The position numbers and the translations under genes were made by a program. A DNA stretch of 64,000 nt from positions 16,549,501-16,613,500 of the forward strand of contig NC_064437.1 of NCBI RefSeq assembly GCF_023343835.1, in the 5' to 3' direction. The DNA comes from Lagopus muta. Taxonomy: Eukaryota; Chordata; Aves; Galliformes; Phasianidae. A model generated the notes under the pieces. It had not been told where the DNA came from. It made no database searches and saw only the letters and a program-made list of their open reading frames with translations. Shown in pieces: positions 42,201 to 55,489 of the stretch. The stretch's first letter is position 1. Each line of letters begins with the position of its first letter.

Positions 42201-45200
42201 TATTTCTGTATGAATGACACACAACATTAGAATGAATTATGCACAGAAGAGCTGTAATGAGCCTCAAATTAAAAACAAACAAACAAACAAAACAACAAAC
42301 GAAACCAAGTCATGGTGGAAAAATGTTTTGTTTACATGGTTTCTTTTAGAAACAGTTTAATAAAATGCATGTATGGATGATTTAAAACCCAATGTCCCTG
42401 GTTTGTTCAGCTTATCTGTGAAAATAGAAACATAATGGTGTTAGAGTTCATTTGAAGTAAGATGATGAAATGTTGCACACAGTGTATTTCTCTCAGAGTT
42501 TAACACAGAAATGTCTTGTATTATGAACATAGTTGCAGCAATCAGCTTTCATATATCTCACAATATTACTAACCATTATTATCCTAGTTTCTTGTCCGTA
42601 ACACATGAAGTGCTGGCTGCACTCTGTTCTGGTTTTTTGTATTTTGTAGGTATACTTAATTTTTTGTTCTATAATATCATGAACGTTTATGTGCTTAAAT
42701 ATCAGCATAAATGGAGCTTGAAATGTAAATACACTGATAGCATTTTGCAGTTAGTGTTCTGAGCTATTGTCACAGATAGGCTTTTACATCAACATTAGTT
42801 CATGTTTTCTAACCCCATAACGTAAACCTGAAGCAAAGACAACTTTTCAGTGAGACTGAAGAAATTGCCTAAAAGAGATGTTTTCACATTCATTTAAGAA
42901 ATTCTTTGTACTCTAAAAATGAATACCTTGCTTTTTCAGTCGATTAGGTATTCAGATGCTTTAATTTTATGCTAATAAAGTAGCAATCATTACACTTTTG
43001 ATTTTCTTTGCATTCTTTAAACAACATAATGCAAGTGATTGGTTTGTATCCTCCATTAGAAAATGGCTAACTGGAATTGTGGTAAACATTTTATCAGTAT
43101 TTCCCATGATATAATAGCTTGGATGGGAAGAGCCACTTTAGGATTAAGCTTGAGACAAAAGATTTCTGCATCAGAACAACGTTTTCTTATTGTCCGCTCT
43201 GATGTTTCTGAGGATAAGAAATGACCGATTTATATGGGAAATAGTGAAATGATCACTGTTTTCTTGAACAGACCTTAGCAGGTGATTCCCTGTTACTGCT
43301 GTAGGTCTGCATAGCTGCTGGCTGAAGGCAGGATGCTCTCTAGGCCCGGGTGGGGCCACTCCTGGTACAGGTGACACTCCTGCTACTCACAAGGAACACT
43401 GCAGTGCTAAATCGAGGCCATGATTTTAAGACCGAAGGTGCTAAAATAATTTGTGTACACGTGATGTTCTTGGGGTGCACTTAGAGAAAAGCAAATGCAA
43501 AATATTTTTGTTGGTCTCTGCTTGAGCACTGAATTTGGAGTATTTTACAGAAGCGGGGAACATTTTTGTGGAAGTGTATGCTATGAATACCTTTCAGCAA
43601 AAATGATAGAGAAAGCAGTTCTTTTTAAAGCAAATGGAGATAATCGTGAGAGTGCTGCCCTTGTGAGAAGTTGAAGAGAAGTGGAGCTGTATGGATAGAG
43701 CTGTGCCAGAGAATGGTTTCTATTTGGTAGAAGTGGAGGTGTTAGAAAGGAACAGACAGCAGCAACAAGAACTGGTGATGTGGTTCTCAGAGAAGCCAAG
43801 AGAAGGATTTTTTTAAATTTTTTTTTATTTTTTTTATGGATTACTCCCAGGAAAGAGTTTGGGGGATATAAGCAAAGATGTTGCTACTGTATCTAAGCTT
43901 CAAATGGAAGTGCTTGAAATAAATGTGTAGCTTTATTGTAATTTTCTCTTTTTTAGCAGAAACAGCCTGCACAACGGAGAACAAATAATGGAAGGTTTCA
44001 TGGATATAGAGATGACTAACATAGCTCAAGAGCTGTATGTTGTGCAAAGGAATTGAAGCAATTCTTAGAAATTTTCCTCAAATGATCAAGGGATGATAGA
44101 GGCTTTGTTGAGGCAATAACCTGAAAAAGTCTTACAATGTGGGGGAAGCAGGCGTTCCAGGTGGCTGGAAAGATTGGAGAGGTGAGAGGCAGCTTTCAGG
44201 GCTGGTTGCCTGCAGAGCACAGGCATTCTGCAAAGTAAGGACCAGGAGAGTTGGCAAAAGAAATGCCTGCTTGTGTGTGGGATACAATACAGGTAAGTGT
44301 TTAATTTTTATGAGACTTTCTGCATAGATACTGTAGAAACCTGGACTGGAGATGTTGTGTTGTTCTTCTCAATTATGCAGTGTTTCGGGAGGCTTTTGTG
44401 CTTCGGTTCCACATAGATTGCAAAGGCAGTCTCAAATGATAACAGAGTGGTCGGTGATGTTACAGGGTTTAACTGCTGCAAACCTGTTATAGGTCAAAAA
44501 TTTTGTATGGGTAAGGGGTAAGATCCACCCTCTCAGTATGATTTAGGCATGACATATCTAGTAAGAACAAGATGAGAGGGGAAGTAATAGCTTTTTACAA
44601 AGGGAAAGTTAATCTCTTACTTACGTAGTTCATATATTTTTCCTGTAAATTCTTTGCTGAGTTGAAACAAATGACTTGCGGATAATTGTTTAGTGGCAAA
44701 AAAGTTTTCCTGCCTTAGGCAGAAAGTGTGATTGAAAGTCCTAAGAGGGAAGGAACTGTTACGTTTCTTGTGAATCTGAAGTAGGAATGTGCTACAGCTC
44801 TCAGAATATTTCTTGCTAACAGCACATCATTAAAAGTGCTGAAGCGAATGTTACAAAATTTCAGGGCCTTTTTAGGAATTGTAACAAGGAGGTCTAAGTT
44901 TTTTCTGGGTAGAAATGAGGATTTTTATTCCTGAGCCAGCAGCAAGAGATTATATTTATGCCATGTAGTTGCCACCTCATCATTTTCCAATAGTGCAAAG
45001 GAAAAAAAGTTTGGGATGTACTTTTGGAAGCACATCTTCAAGGCGTAACAAAATTTTTAACAGATTTGTAGATCACACTTGTAATTTTTTTTTTTTCTTT
45101 TTAAAGCATTTTAAGAAGTCTTTTTAAAGACTTCTTAAGACCTGAATGAAAGATTTTGTTGTTGTGAAACAGGCTTAGCTTTATGCTGGCTGCTGGCAAG

Positions 45201-47900
45201 CAGAAGAGGAACCGGAGGCCTGGGAAGGATTACTTCCATGGCAAAACATAGCTTGTGGCAATCGGAGTTACAACTCTTAGGTCATGCATGGCTGTACTTG
45301 AAAGGCTACTGTAAGGGCAAGGGTTTTTTTTTATTACTTTTTGCTTACTAAGGCTGGAGGGGATGCTGGAACACGCAAAACCTTTGAACAATAACTAGTA
45401 TGTGAACTACAGAATCTGCAGCACAGCTCAGGTTTTTGCTCCAGGACAAACATGATGTGAATTGTTCCAAAATGTGGAACTTTACCTTTGGATACAAAGT
45501 GAAAAAGGTAAGTTTTCACTGCCAAACAGAAACCCATGGCTCCTCAGAAACAGGAGAAATAGAGTTCTTGCACATTCTGTTGAACCCCAGAAATGTTACA
45601 TATGCTACATGGACATTATCCTGTTAAATGTCCTGGTTATTACAGGGGTTGTTTCAGTGTGAGAGCATTTCCAGCACTGACACTAAAGATCATCTGAGGG
45701 CAGGAAGACCTCACTCCAAAGATCTTGCTATGCCTCACAATCCTGCATTCTTACTGTGAAGTAACTTTCCTTTTGCCAAGTGTAAGAAAATGACCAGACA
45801 CAGAGAGAGAACTGCACAGCCAAACACAGTGTGGGATACAGGCTGCCAATCTGTGAGAAGCCATACACTGTCACTTATATAAATGGGACAATAATTGTTT
45901 GCTCCTCTTCAGAAAAGCAGTTTATGCAGTCTATATAAAGGTGAATTATTTAATGCGGTGCAAGGAAAATTCTTCTATTTCTATCTGAAAGCAATTTAAT
46001 GTTAACTGATGAAACCATTAGAAGATACCGAGCCCAATATGAATCCCTTTGGTGGAATATACGACATGGAGGAGTGGCTTATCTCACCAAAGCCTGCCTC
46101 CATTTCCAAGGTAATGTTTTTTTTTCACTCTTTTTTTTCCCGCTTTCTTAATAATGGAAGAAGGGAGAGGGACAGATCTGCTAGAATACTGCCCTTATCA
46201 TCTTTTCAGCCTATGCTTATGTGGAGAGGAGTAGCTGGGAGTTGAAAGGGGAAAAATTTGGACCATTGTGCTTTCTGTGAGATAAAGAGTATTTTAGAAT
46301 CCGTTGTCTCATGCATGAAACCCAGCAAAAGGGAATTATATTAGCATAAAGAAGAGTTTGGAGGAAAAACAGATCTTAGCCTCAGGAGCCTGCTTTTGGC
46401 TCTTGGTTTGTGCTTTGTGTGTCTTTGAAAATGAGTGCTGAAAGGGGACTATGAGCCATGTGGGCTCACATTCCTGCAGTGACCCAGAGAGGTGAAAGCA
46501 CCAGTGGAACGATCTATTTTAAATGTTTAAGGAATTAATAATTACTGAAAAGTGCAGGTTAAGAGAAGAACAGGCATCTTCTGTGTTGCATTACTGACAG
46601 ATCCAGCACTCATGGGAGACATTTGTGACAACAGTCTTTCAGTGGGTGACATTTATGTACACGATAAAGAGACAAGACCACTTTATGTAAAATTTACAAG
46701 GAGCTTTCTAATGTCATCAGTTTTCTTAGGCTTAAAAATCCCTTGTCTAATAAAATTAACTCCTTGCATGCAGCGATCGGTTGTCCGGGGTTGAGGAGGA
46801 TAGGTCCACAAGTGTGTGCAAGGTGGGATATTGCTGCTGGCTGTGACTGCTGCTCTTGGACTGAGAGTGGCAAAAGAAATAAAGGGAGACGTGTGCCATT
46901 ACGTGTTTTTCTGCAAATATGTCTGGGGGCTGGGAAGGGAGGGGTACCTGTTGGCAGTATTGGACCCAGCCACAGTTCTATTGAGTTCACAGTGTAGGAT
47001 CTGATAATAAGTTTAAATAGAAGGCCATAAACATTGTGTCTCTTGAAAGCAGCAAGACGTTTTGTCTCTTGAAACCTTATAATAAACTGAATCCAGTAAT
47101 AACTAGAGGTGACCAATCTGAATTCAATCTAATAAGATAAGCACTTTGCACTCGTGTTTTTGCTGGGTGATGAATGGGCAAAGCTTCTCATTCAGTCATC
47201 ACCTTACTTCTTAGCTTCAAAAGTGAGTACACTGTTTTAGGATATAGAAATGTGGCAGTCTGAAGAACAAATCCTGACACTGTAGGATTGCAGTGGGATG
47301 CACGTTGCTCTCCCACTTTTTGCTTGGAGTAGAGGATAGGAAGAGGCAGGCTGCTGTTTACCCTGTTCACCCCCTGCAATCCTGCAGTAGTAGTCACACG
47401 AGAAAGCTTTGTGGTAAGAGGTTTGTTCCCACTACTCCCCTCAAACATTGCCTTCTCACCGAACTTGCAGTGACCTTGATTTAATCCAGAATAAGCTACA
47501 TTTTGGTAAGAAGTGACTATCCCATTCAGATACTGTCTTAGATCTGGCAGGCTGCAGTGCCTCAGAGTATTTTGATAAGCATCATGTCTCCTTGGAAACT
47601 ACTACTTAGCAGAAACTTGACGCTCCGTTTGGAGTGTTATGATTAATTTAAGCCTTGCTTCTGCCAAGACACATGGTATGGGCCGCCTCCTAAGAAGTGA
47701 GTAGTCTTGTTGAGTTTATCAGGACAGCTCTCTTTGTTCAAATGCGTCCCTGTGGGGCTTAACAGTTCTTCACCAGCACTCTTCAGGCTGTGTTTTAAGC
47801 TCATTGGTTATAAATCACAGTTGTTATCTTTAGGTATGCTTTTAGGATTCTGATGTCTAATTCAATATCTTAAAAGCATTTCTAAAAATTCTACATCCAC
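39230..47900. other. Gene-poor region downstream of RWDD3, part 1
   Basis: No protein gene recognised on either strand; the ORFs are all short and without domain character. Contains poly(A)/(T) runs near 40940-40975, a (CAAA)n tract near 42271-42300 and a perfect 13-bp inverted repeat at 45111-45138. Confidence 0.65.
45111..45138. repeat. Perfect 13-bp inverted repeat with 2-base loop
   Basis: TTAAGAAGTCTTT (45111-45123) is followed by TT and then AAAGACTTCTTAA (45126-45138), the exact reverse complement. The tight loop favours a DNA cruciform or RNA hairpin. Confidence 0.9.
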
Positions 47901-47929
47901 AGTTACTAATAAATGTAAAGCTCCTTCTG

Positions 47930-48420
47930 AGGCCATTAAATAGTATTTTAATTAGGCTGGCAAAATTGCTTTCGGCTTGTCTTTAAAGTCTTTAGAATCT
48001 TATTTCTATTAACAAAATGGTAATCAACATTGAATTCTAAAATGTAACCAAAGTAGGTCGTATTTTTATTAACTGAAGATGGATAATGAATGTGGCCTAT
48101 ATAAAGATTTGGATTAAATCATCTGAGATGCTGAGGATAGTATTTTAATTAAAGTAATCCTTACTTGCATCTAACAAACAGTACTGCTACTTAGGAATTT
48201 AAGACCTTAGTGATGCATATTAGTGCATTATCTCAATGAATCTGATAGAGATTTAATACTTGTATTTGAAGTAGCAATCTGTCATAAATTAAAAGTGTTT
48301 GCATAATGCATTTAAATCATGTTATTTTTTGCAGAGTTGGTACAATTAAGGAATATATTCAACTATATTTTAAAAAATTTTTGTAGTGCTAGGAAGGTGT
48401 GATTTGTTGTTCAGTTAGTC
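47930..48420. promoter_or_regulatory. Candidate conserved non-coding element with homeodomain/POU motifs
   Basis: AT-rich but complex sequence dense in TAAT cores, GGATTA/TAATCC sites (near 48112 and 48154) and a POU-type palindrome TTTGCATAATGCATTT at 48298-48313. This texture is typical of developmental enhancers in gene deserts, but conservation cannot be judged from one sequence. Confidence 0.25.
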
Positions 48421-50299
48421 CTTGTAGTATCCTATGATATGCGTGTCTGTATGATATGTATGATAAATATCTTACAATATCATACAAAAAAAAAAATTGC
48501 TTGTAATACAGAAAAGCTCAGCTATAACAACAGTCTTACATCTGTGGATTAAGTTTCTCCTCAACCTCCTCAGGTGGTTCAGAATATTTTGGCAGCAGAC
48601 TGACAGGGAGAGTTGCTGTGCAAGTTGCTTGGGTCTGCAGAGAAATGGGACTGAGCAGACTCCCACTGAGTTCTAGAGTCCTAAAAGTTTGAAGGAAAAG
48701 TTAATTGCATCACTATTACAACTCCTGTGTTTGAAGTGGAGACTGGGCCTGTGATACTGGCAAAAGGACGGCGCAAAAGTATGGAACAGCCTGGTGGTGC
48801 AGATGTGTGCATGAGAGTGGTGTCCACACGATTTTAGTGAGAATTATCTTAGAAGTGTAAGTCATTTGCAAGTGTTAAATAACATAACTAGAGGTGTTTG
48901 AATTAAATAAATTCCAAGCATGCTTTGTCCCTAACGATCTTATCTTTCCTTTGGTTTCTAGGTTGCATTACCTAATTTTTGAGCCCCCAGGAGAGACAAC
49001 TGTGAAGATGACAGACACTTTGCTCGTTGCTGTGCTCTCACTGTGTGCTGTGGCTCCTTTGCTCTGAGACATTGGGTCTCGCTGGAGTTTAGTAAGAGTT
49101 CTTGTAATACCTTTCACTGAGTTAAGTGAAATTCTCATTTCTTAACCTGGCAAAAGAAATGGCCATCCAGAGACCGCTGGAATCCAGCCTGCCTTAGCCC
49201 TTGCCCCCTGAGAGCAGCCAGCAAGATGGTTCTGGACTGAGTAGAAGGAATGGGCATCATCTGCAGGGGGCTCTTCTCTGGTTAACCTCCTTGTGCTGTT
49301 TGCTTTCACTGGTTTCTCCCAAGGATGCCATTTGACATTTGGGTGATGTATGGGGACTCTTTAGTCAGGCTTGCTATTTACCATCAGCAGTACCCCGCTG
49401 GGAGGGAAGGGTGTCACAGCAAATCTGCTGTCTTCCTCCATTAAAAGTGTTTGCTGTTCTTATGTTGCTCTTGCTATGCTAGCTCTTCTTTCCATTTCAC
49501 ACTGGGGGAAGCACAGAAGAGACCCAAGGCAGCAGTGGGTGTGCTTTGCTGAGCTCCTGTGTGGGCAAGGATTTCCCTACTTTTAATTCTGCTCTTCTTG
49601 GGAAAATCTGTACTGATATTTAAAATTTCTTTTTTGTTTTTGTAATTTAACCCTGCTGCTGTACTGGGAACCATGCTGTGCACGGTTCTGGGGTATTTAT
49701 GACCATCACAAACACTATCTTCTTTGCTTACAAACAAAAAGTGAATCAATGGGAAGATCATAAACATTATCTTTATTATCTTCCTCCCAGAATAACCCCG
49801 CAATCATAAAACAAGTGTCCTATAAATTAACATAAAAGAATGCTTCTATTAGGAGTTTCATATGTTATATGTAGCCAAGTAATATTTGATACTTTATTTA
49901 TGTCAATGTGATTGAACATAACATTCTTGCTGTATGTAGATGATGATTACAGCAGTTACAGATGAGTCTCTTTTCTGAAGTGAATGACTTTGCTGTATTA
50001 TCTTTGATTTTCTAGCTGTACTTTAGGGAAATCGAGGAGAGGAAGACTATGTAGCACAATGGGCTCTTTACTACCTCAGTACTTTATCATAAATGTCCTT
50101 TAAAATGGTAATTGATTTACGAAATTTATACTCATTTGTACTCTTTGCATTTGGCATCCTTAGTTATCAAATTACAGTCTTTCCTACGTTATGCTGTGGT
50201 TGCTGGTAGCAGCAATTCTGCCTCTGAGAACTGTTTATTTTAGTGTTCCTTAGATTGATGCTGAAAATTACATGTTATTTTTTCTTTGTTCATAAACCT

Positions 50300-50455
50300 G
50301 TGTCACAGACATAGAAAGACCTCAGATATTGAGATCAAAGGTTGCTAAACTTTGCTAGATAGTATGGCATCGAGTTCGGCTGATGAGTGGTGCTGGGACT
50401 TGAAATAAGAGTAGCAAGTCTAAGAGCATGAGTCACTGTACTAGGTCTTCACGTC
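50300..50455 (-). repeat. Possible ancient MIR/CORE-SINE fragment
   Basis: The order GATGAGTGGTGCTGGGACTT ... AAGAGCATGAGTCACTGTACTA loosely follows the antisense order of tRNA-derived MIR-type SINEs (AGTGGCAGAGCTGGGATT ... GTGCTCTTAACCACTA). It is highly diverged, so only tentative. Confidence 0.3.
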
Positions 50456-50639
50456 TGCAGAAAATTTGTGTGAACTGCTGGCTGAAAGCATTGACAATTC
50501 TCCATTAGTAATGAATTACAGTAGTAATTTCATTAATTTCTTCACCTCAGTCAGGATATGTTAGTGTAAGTTGCTTAACCAAGCATCAGAGGAGCCATTG
50601 CAGTTAACCTTTAGTCCTTTGCTGTGTAACCAGGACCAG

Positions 50640-50900
50640 TTAAGAAGTAAATTAACGTAACACCCCTTTAAAAAAATTACTTTAGATAAGCAGTGGACAT
50701 AATTTTTGCCCATTTTTAATTTAATAGCAGGTTTATGGTTTTATGCAAAACCATTCACATTACATCTGACCCTCTGGGAGCTGGGTTTTTTCGTCTGTGT
50801 AATTTGGTGTCTTTAATAATCTGCTGTCTGTTAAATCCAACACAGGCTTGATTAATGAATTGTGATGAACCAATGCATTAATTTACAGGTTCGGTCTAAT
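50640..50900. promoter_or_regulatory. Candidate conserved non-coding element
   Basis: A run of TAAT-rich, non-repetitive sequence, including CTTGATTAATGAATTGTG, CCAATGCATTAATTTAC and a TATGCAAAACCATT octamer-like site. It resembles deeply conserved enhancers; evidence is texture only. Confidence 0.2.
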
Positions 50901-52189
50901 ACCCTAAAAGGCTACATCAGTGCTTCTAGTTATTAATGCTAATAAATTTGAGAGAAAAAGCGATGTGAGGAGGGGTAAGGGAAGGCAATATGCGACAAGT
51001 CTTGTCTTTATTCAAGCATTTGTATGCAGCTACTTTTCTTACAAGAGGGCGGCAAAAGACTTTTACAACACACAAAATCAAATCAAGAACTGCTTAGTAC
51101 TGCTCAAAAATATTACAGAATTCCGGGAGCTGTTTGCGCTCCGCAGTCAAATCTTTATTGACTACTTAAAGTAGTTCAATAGTTTTTCATGCTGGATTTT
51201 TAAATACTGTGTAACAGTTTTGAAGTCATTTGCTGTTAAATCTATGGCTGAAACACTACTGTGAATATAAATTTTACTGAAAAGTCACAGCAGAAGCCTG
51301 GTAGATGCTAGGTAGTTATGCACAGAGGTATGTATGTACATGAGAATGGTGGGCATTTGGAACTAGCAAGCAACTCATTCCTAAGACAATGCTGAGGCTT
51401 TTGAGATGATCTTTTTCAAGACTTAAAATAAATCTATGAGCAGAATTATGTATATATGTGTATGTATACACGTTTCAAAGCCTTAATGTGTCTATTGTAA
51501 GGTTTCAAAAAAGTAGAGTGTATTTTGCTGAGTCTCAAAATGGGAAAGGAAACTGTAATTGATTTATTTACTTTTATTGAGACAGTAGAGTTTGGGAATG
51601 GGATGGCAATATGGTATGACGGTTTTAGGCTGGTGTAAAATGTATGAAATTTTGTCTTTGATGCTGAGCCTTTAGATCTTGAAAACATCTTAAAACAGCA
51701 TAGAAGTTCAAAGAAGGGTTTTTTTGTCCTCTCTCTGTGGGTATTAGCTCACAATACTGGAGCTTAGGCAACTTGAAATTATAATTCCAGCTCTTCCTTG
51801 TTCTGATAAATATAATTTAACAATTATTATTTTAGACATTGATGTATCCATCTTTCTGTCTATTAAAATATAGCATGACATTTAAAGCCCATTTTAGCAA
51901 TCATGCCTCAGGCATTTTCTTTTCTAGTGGGGCACAGGAATTTTCACTTGTCCTTGAGATAAATGACACTGGTAAGGATTTGGCATCTCTAGGTGTTCCT
52001 TTCAGCATCTATGGCTCCAAAGCATTGCTGGAAATCTTGGAATGATACAGAGAAACTGACACTGTTTAGACTAAACCAAATCATTTATCCCTGTTTCTCT
52101 TGGTTCTTACACTTCCCTGCTGATAGGGAGAGAATAATCTCTGCTTCATCTCAGCTATTTTAATAGGATTCAGAACACATGATCACATT

Positions 52190-52400
52190 AGATACTGTAC
52201 CTGAGGCAATCTGTGTTTAGTCTGGTGATAATTACATGCAAAAGTCATTCAACAATGAGGCAATTAATGCTGATGAACTTTAATAAAGTCAGCTGTCAGC
52301 AATAGATATTGCTGGCAAGTTTCCTAATCCTATATTTATAATGCTTTGAAATTCCCTTATGCTCTGTTCTATAATACGTTTCTGTTTAACAGGATAAAAA
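52190..52400. promoter_or_regulatory. Candidate enhancer-like element (homeodomain/POU/SOX/MEIS motifs)
   Basis: Within about 90 bases lie GATAATTACATGCAAAAG (homeobox plus octamer-like), AACAATGAGG (SOX-like), CAATTAATGC (homeobox) and AGCTGTCAGC (MEIS/TGIF-like). The block is non-repetitive. It is the best enhancer candidate in the gene-poor part by motif density. Confidence 0.3.
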
Positions 52401-53824
52401 ACCAAGTAGTTTACTACCAGAAAATATTGCCAGCAACATATTTATATATGACACAAATATGAACGAGGAGGTCAGAAGTCAGCCTAGTTATCAGATTTAC
52501 TCCAGTGATTGGTGTTTACCAAAGAAGATGATAGACAGAACGAGACAAATCCTCTAACTCTCTCTGCAGAGGAGAAAAAAAGCATTAGATAAGGAAAGCA
52601 GGGCTTACACTTTGTCTCATTGTTGATTAACAAGCATTAAATTATGCTTAATGTCAGATGTAGACAGGTCATTGTAATGTGATGTCAGTATAAATTAGAG
52701 GATCAAGTCTGCCTGGGATTTGCAAAATTCTGGAATCGGTACTCTTTGTGACAGATAAATACTTTTGTGAATTTCTTAATTATCCTAATTGGTTGTATGA
52801 CCAGATTTACTTGCTGGAAAATTCCATTATAAAGCCATTATTCTTTAGAATAGAAAAGGGACAGTGATTCCTCAGCTTCTTTGCCTTTCTTTAGGCAACT
52901 GTGGAGTCCTGGTATCTGGCAAGGCGTAGTTTGAAGAGGGAGGAATAGTGTCCTCCTTTTTGAAACTGTTGAATATTGTGAAGGCAATGCAGACCTGTGG
53001 ATCCTTCCTGTAGATCTGTTGCTTTAATTCTGTGGGTAGGCTACAGCTTAGGAACCACTGCTCTAAAACAAGGGAGGTGCAAAACACAAAAGAAATGAAT
53101 ACAGGACACAGAATTAATAGCTCATGAAAGAGTACACATAATTCCATGAAATGATATATAAGCATTCTGAAATGTGGAAATAGATTTAAAATGGTGGAAA
53201 TAACAATTGTCTCGTTGTTAACCCTGTATAATACATATAAACCATGTATTATAATAGAGATGTAACTTGTTAGGCTTATGGCAGAAGTTTGCCCTGGATC
53301 CTGTGGAAGAGCTGTGCTGGCAGGAGTACCAAACACTGTAGGTTTGGAGAAAGACATATCTCCATATCATATCTTTAACAATGATGCTTTTCCTTTTCTG
53401 TTAAGAATGCAATGGGAAGCTTCAGTGTTATTTTTCTATTCTGCATATTTTCTTATAATGTATAAAGGTGTTAAGGCCAGAGATGGCCAGAGAGAACATC
53501 CTGTAAATGTATATATTTTTTTCTTCTTTTCCCTTTTGGCCATGGTTTCAGCCCTTGTCTGGCAGTGCTGGTGGCCTAAAACTGTGTGACCCTTCTTTTA
53601 CCTGCCTGTGGCACGGGCAGTGCTGGTGGTCATGCAGGGTGGTGAGCAGCCGCTGAAGGCACATTCAGTAGCTGAAACTACATGCCATTTTCTATTTAAG
53701 CTGTTGGACTGTGTTAATCATGAAAAAACGTGCACAGCCGAGGAAATCTGGTTACATCCATTGAAAGAGTGTTGTGGTAAATGTTAAGGTTACAAGTGAT
53801 GGTTCGTGTGTACAAATCCTTGGT

Positions 53825-53910
53825 TTCAGATAGAAAAACTCAGGTATTTTGAATGAGGTTAAGTTTCTAGGGTGAAGCTGGAGATGAATCACAGCTGGAT
53901 TTTGGCTTTT
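53825..53910 (-). repeat. Possible ancient MIR-type SINE fragment
   Basis: CAGATAGAAAAACTCAGGTA, then GAGGTTAAGTTTCT and AATCACAGCTGG, follow the order of the antisense MIR/L2-like core (cagatgaggaaactgagg, gaggttaagt, tcacacagctgg) with heavy divergence. Confidence 0.35.
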
Positions 53911-55489
53911 GGCTTTAATGTCTACTAATCTTTTTCTAGCAGCTGACAGAAAGATCATATTGAAGTAGATAAGCTGTACAAAATTCCTGCTGTTTTAACC
54001 TGAAATCATATGATAGAAAGGTTGAGAGTTGGAAATGAAAAATGTAATGGAAAATGTTCCTCATGAAGTGCTGGAGGCAACCTGCAGCACAGCCCCAGCA
54101 GGAAACAGACGAGAGTCGGGCCTGACTCACCTGGATCTGTATGAGCATGGAAAAAAACCTGTTCTGGTCTGGGTTTGGCTGCTGGTGTCTATTAGAACTG
54201 GAAAGGGAGAGGAGAGGGGAAATGGAAATATGGAGAGATGGGGATAGAAATATCGGAGAAGTAAAAGGGCAATGTGGGGGAGGGCTGTTCCTGTGCTGGG
54301 GAGAGCAAGTACAGCCAACAGCAGGACTCTCAATTCTGTGCTGCACTTTCAAGTGGCAGTTCTGCACCAAAGGGCTGACAGGGATTTTGCACGGGGCTGC
54401 TCTGAACAAAGCTGTGCTGCTCCCCAAGAAAAGAAGAAATTAATGCTGTGAGAGAAAAATTCATGTGTGTGGATATGGGATCATCTATCCCTCTCTGTGC
54501 TAAAGCAAGTGATAGTAACCTGGTATGGCTTTCACTTGCTACTGAGATCTGTAACATTTTTAAACATCAACTAGATTGTGTAATAATGCCTTAAATTGCT
54601 GAGACATTTATGGGATGAGGTAGTGCTGCAAACTGCATAAACAGGCTCATCTCCACTATCAAACGTAGGATGTTTTTGTGGTTTCCTTGCTTCTTTATCC
54701 AGGGATGACAGTATGTCCCTTGTGGTCAGTGACCGGGCTGCAGTGACTTAGGCTACATTTTTCTGTTTGGAAGGAAACAAGGAAAATTAGGAAAACAGCT
54801 GTAGAATTGAGCCACAGGTACTATTTGAGCCCCTGGAATGAACAAAAGCTGGTCTTTCCCAAGATGTGGGCATGAATCATGCATTGTGCTGGGGTAAATG
54901 TGCTTTGCCTTGCATTTCCAGCTGGTAAAGCAGCCTGCAGCTGGTTACAGTGGCCCAGCAGCAGAGGCGCATTACTTGAGATGTCCTGGCCCAGGGAGGT
55001 GCCTTACTATCAGCTGTGTCTGGCCCTGTCTGTAGAGAGGAAGTAATTCAGTGGAGCAGATAACGAGTGCTGTGTTGGTTCTCTGAGGTGGCCCCAGTTT
55101 CTGAGCAAGACAGGGCCTAGACCTCCATGTTTTGGGAACTACGTGGATGTAGGAGAGAGCATGTGGAGACAGAGCTCAGGGGCTTAGCAGCAGCCCTCAT
55201 GCTTGTGAAGGCTCCGTCCCTGTGCCGTGTGGGACCTTTGAGCAAAGCAGCAATTATTAGTCATCAGTTAGGGCTGACTTTGTTGGCACTGTTTGCTTTC
55301 TGTATGTTCATTCCTCCCTTTACTGTTCAAATAAAGCAACACACAGGAGAAACTTCCCGAGGAGCTTTACATCCTCCTTCTATTTCATTCTCTCTCGTAT
55401 CATGTCAAACTGACTTTTGTAACCAGAAAGTATGTCACGTCCTTCATTCCTGTGCATCCAGGCCCTGGCCAAGGCCTAGGTTGTAGGCA

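Noticed and set aside
53038-53070. TTAGGAACCACTGCTCTAA resembling hAT/Charlie-type repeat termini
   Set aside because: The similarity is short and no inverted terminal repeat partner was found.
52872-53357. 161-codon minus-strand ORF
   Set aside because: No domain, no splice or promoter context, hydrophobic and low-information sequence; probably chance.
53936-54427. 163-codon minus-strand ORF
   Set aside because: Ser/Pro/His-rich low-complexity translation of a purine-rich stretch; nothing recognisable.
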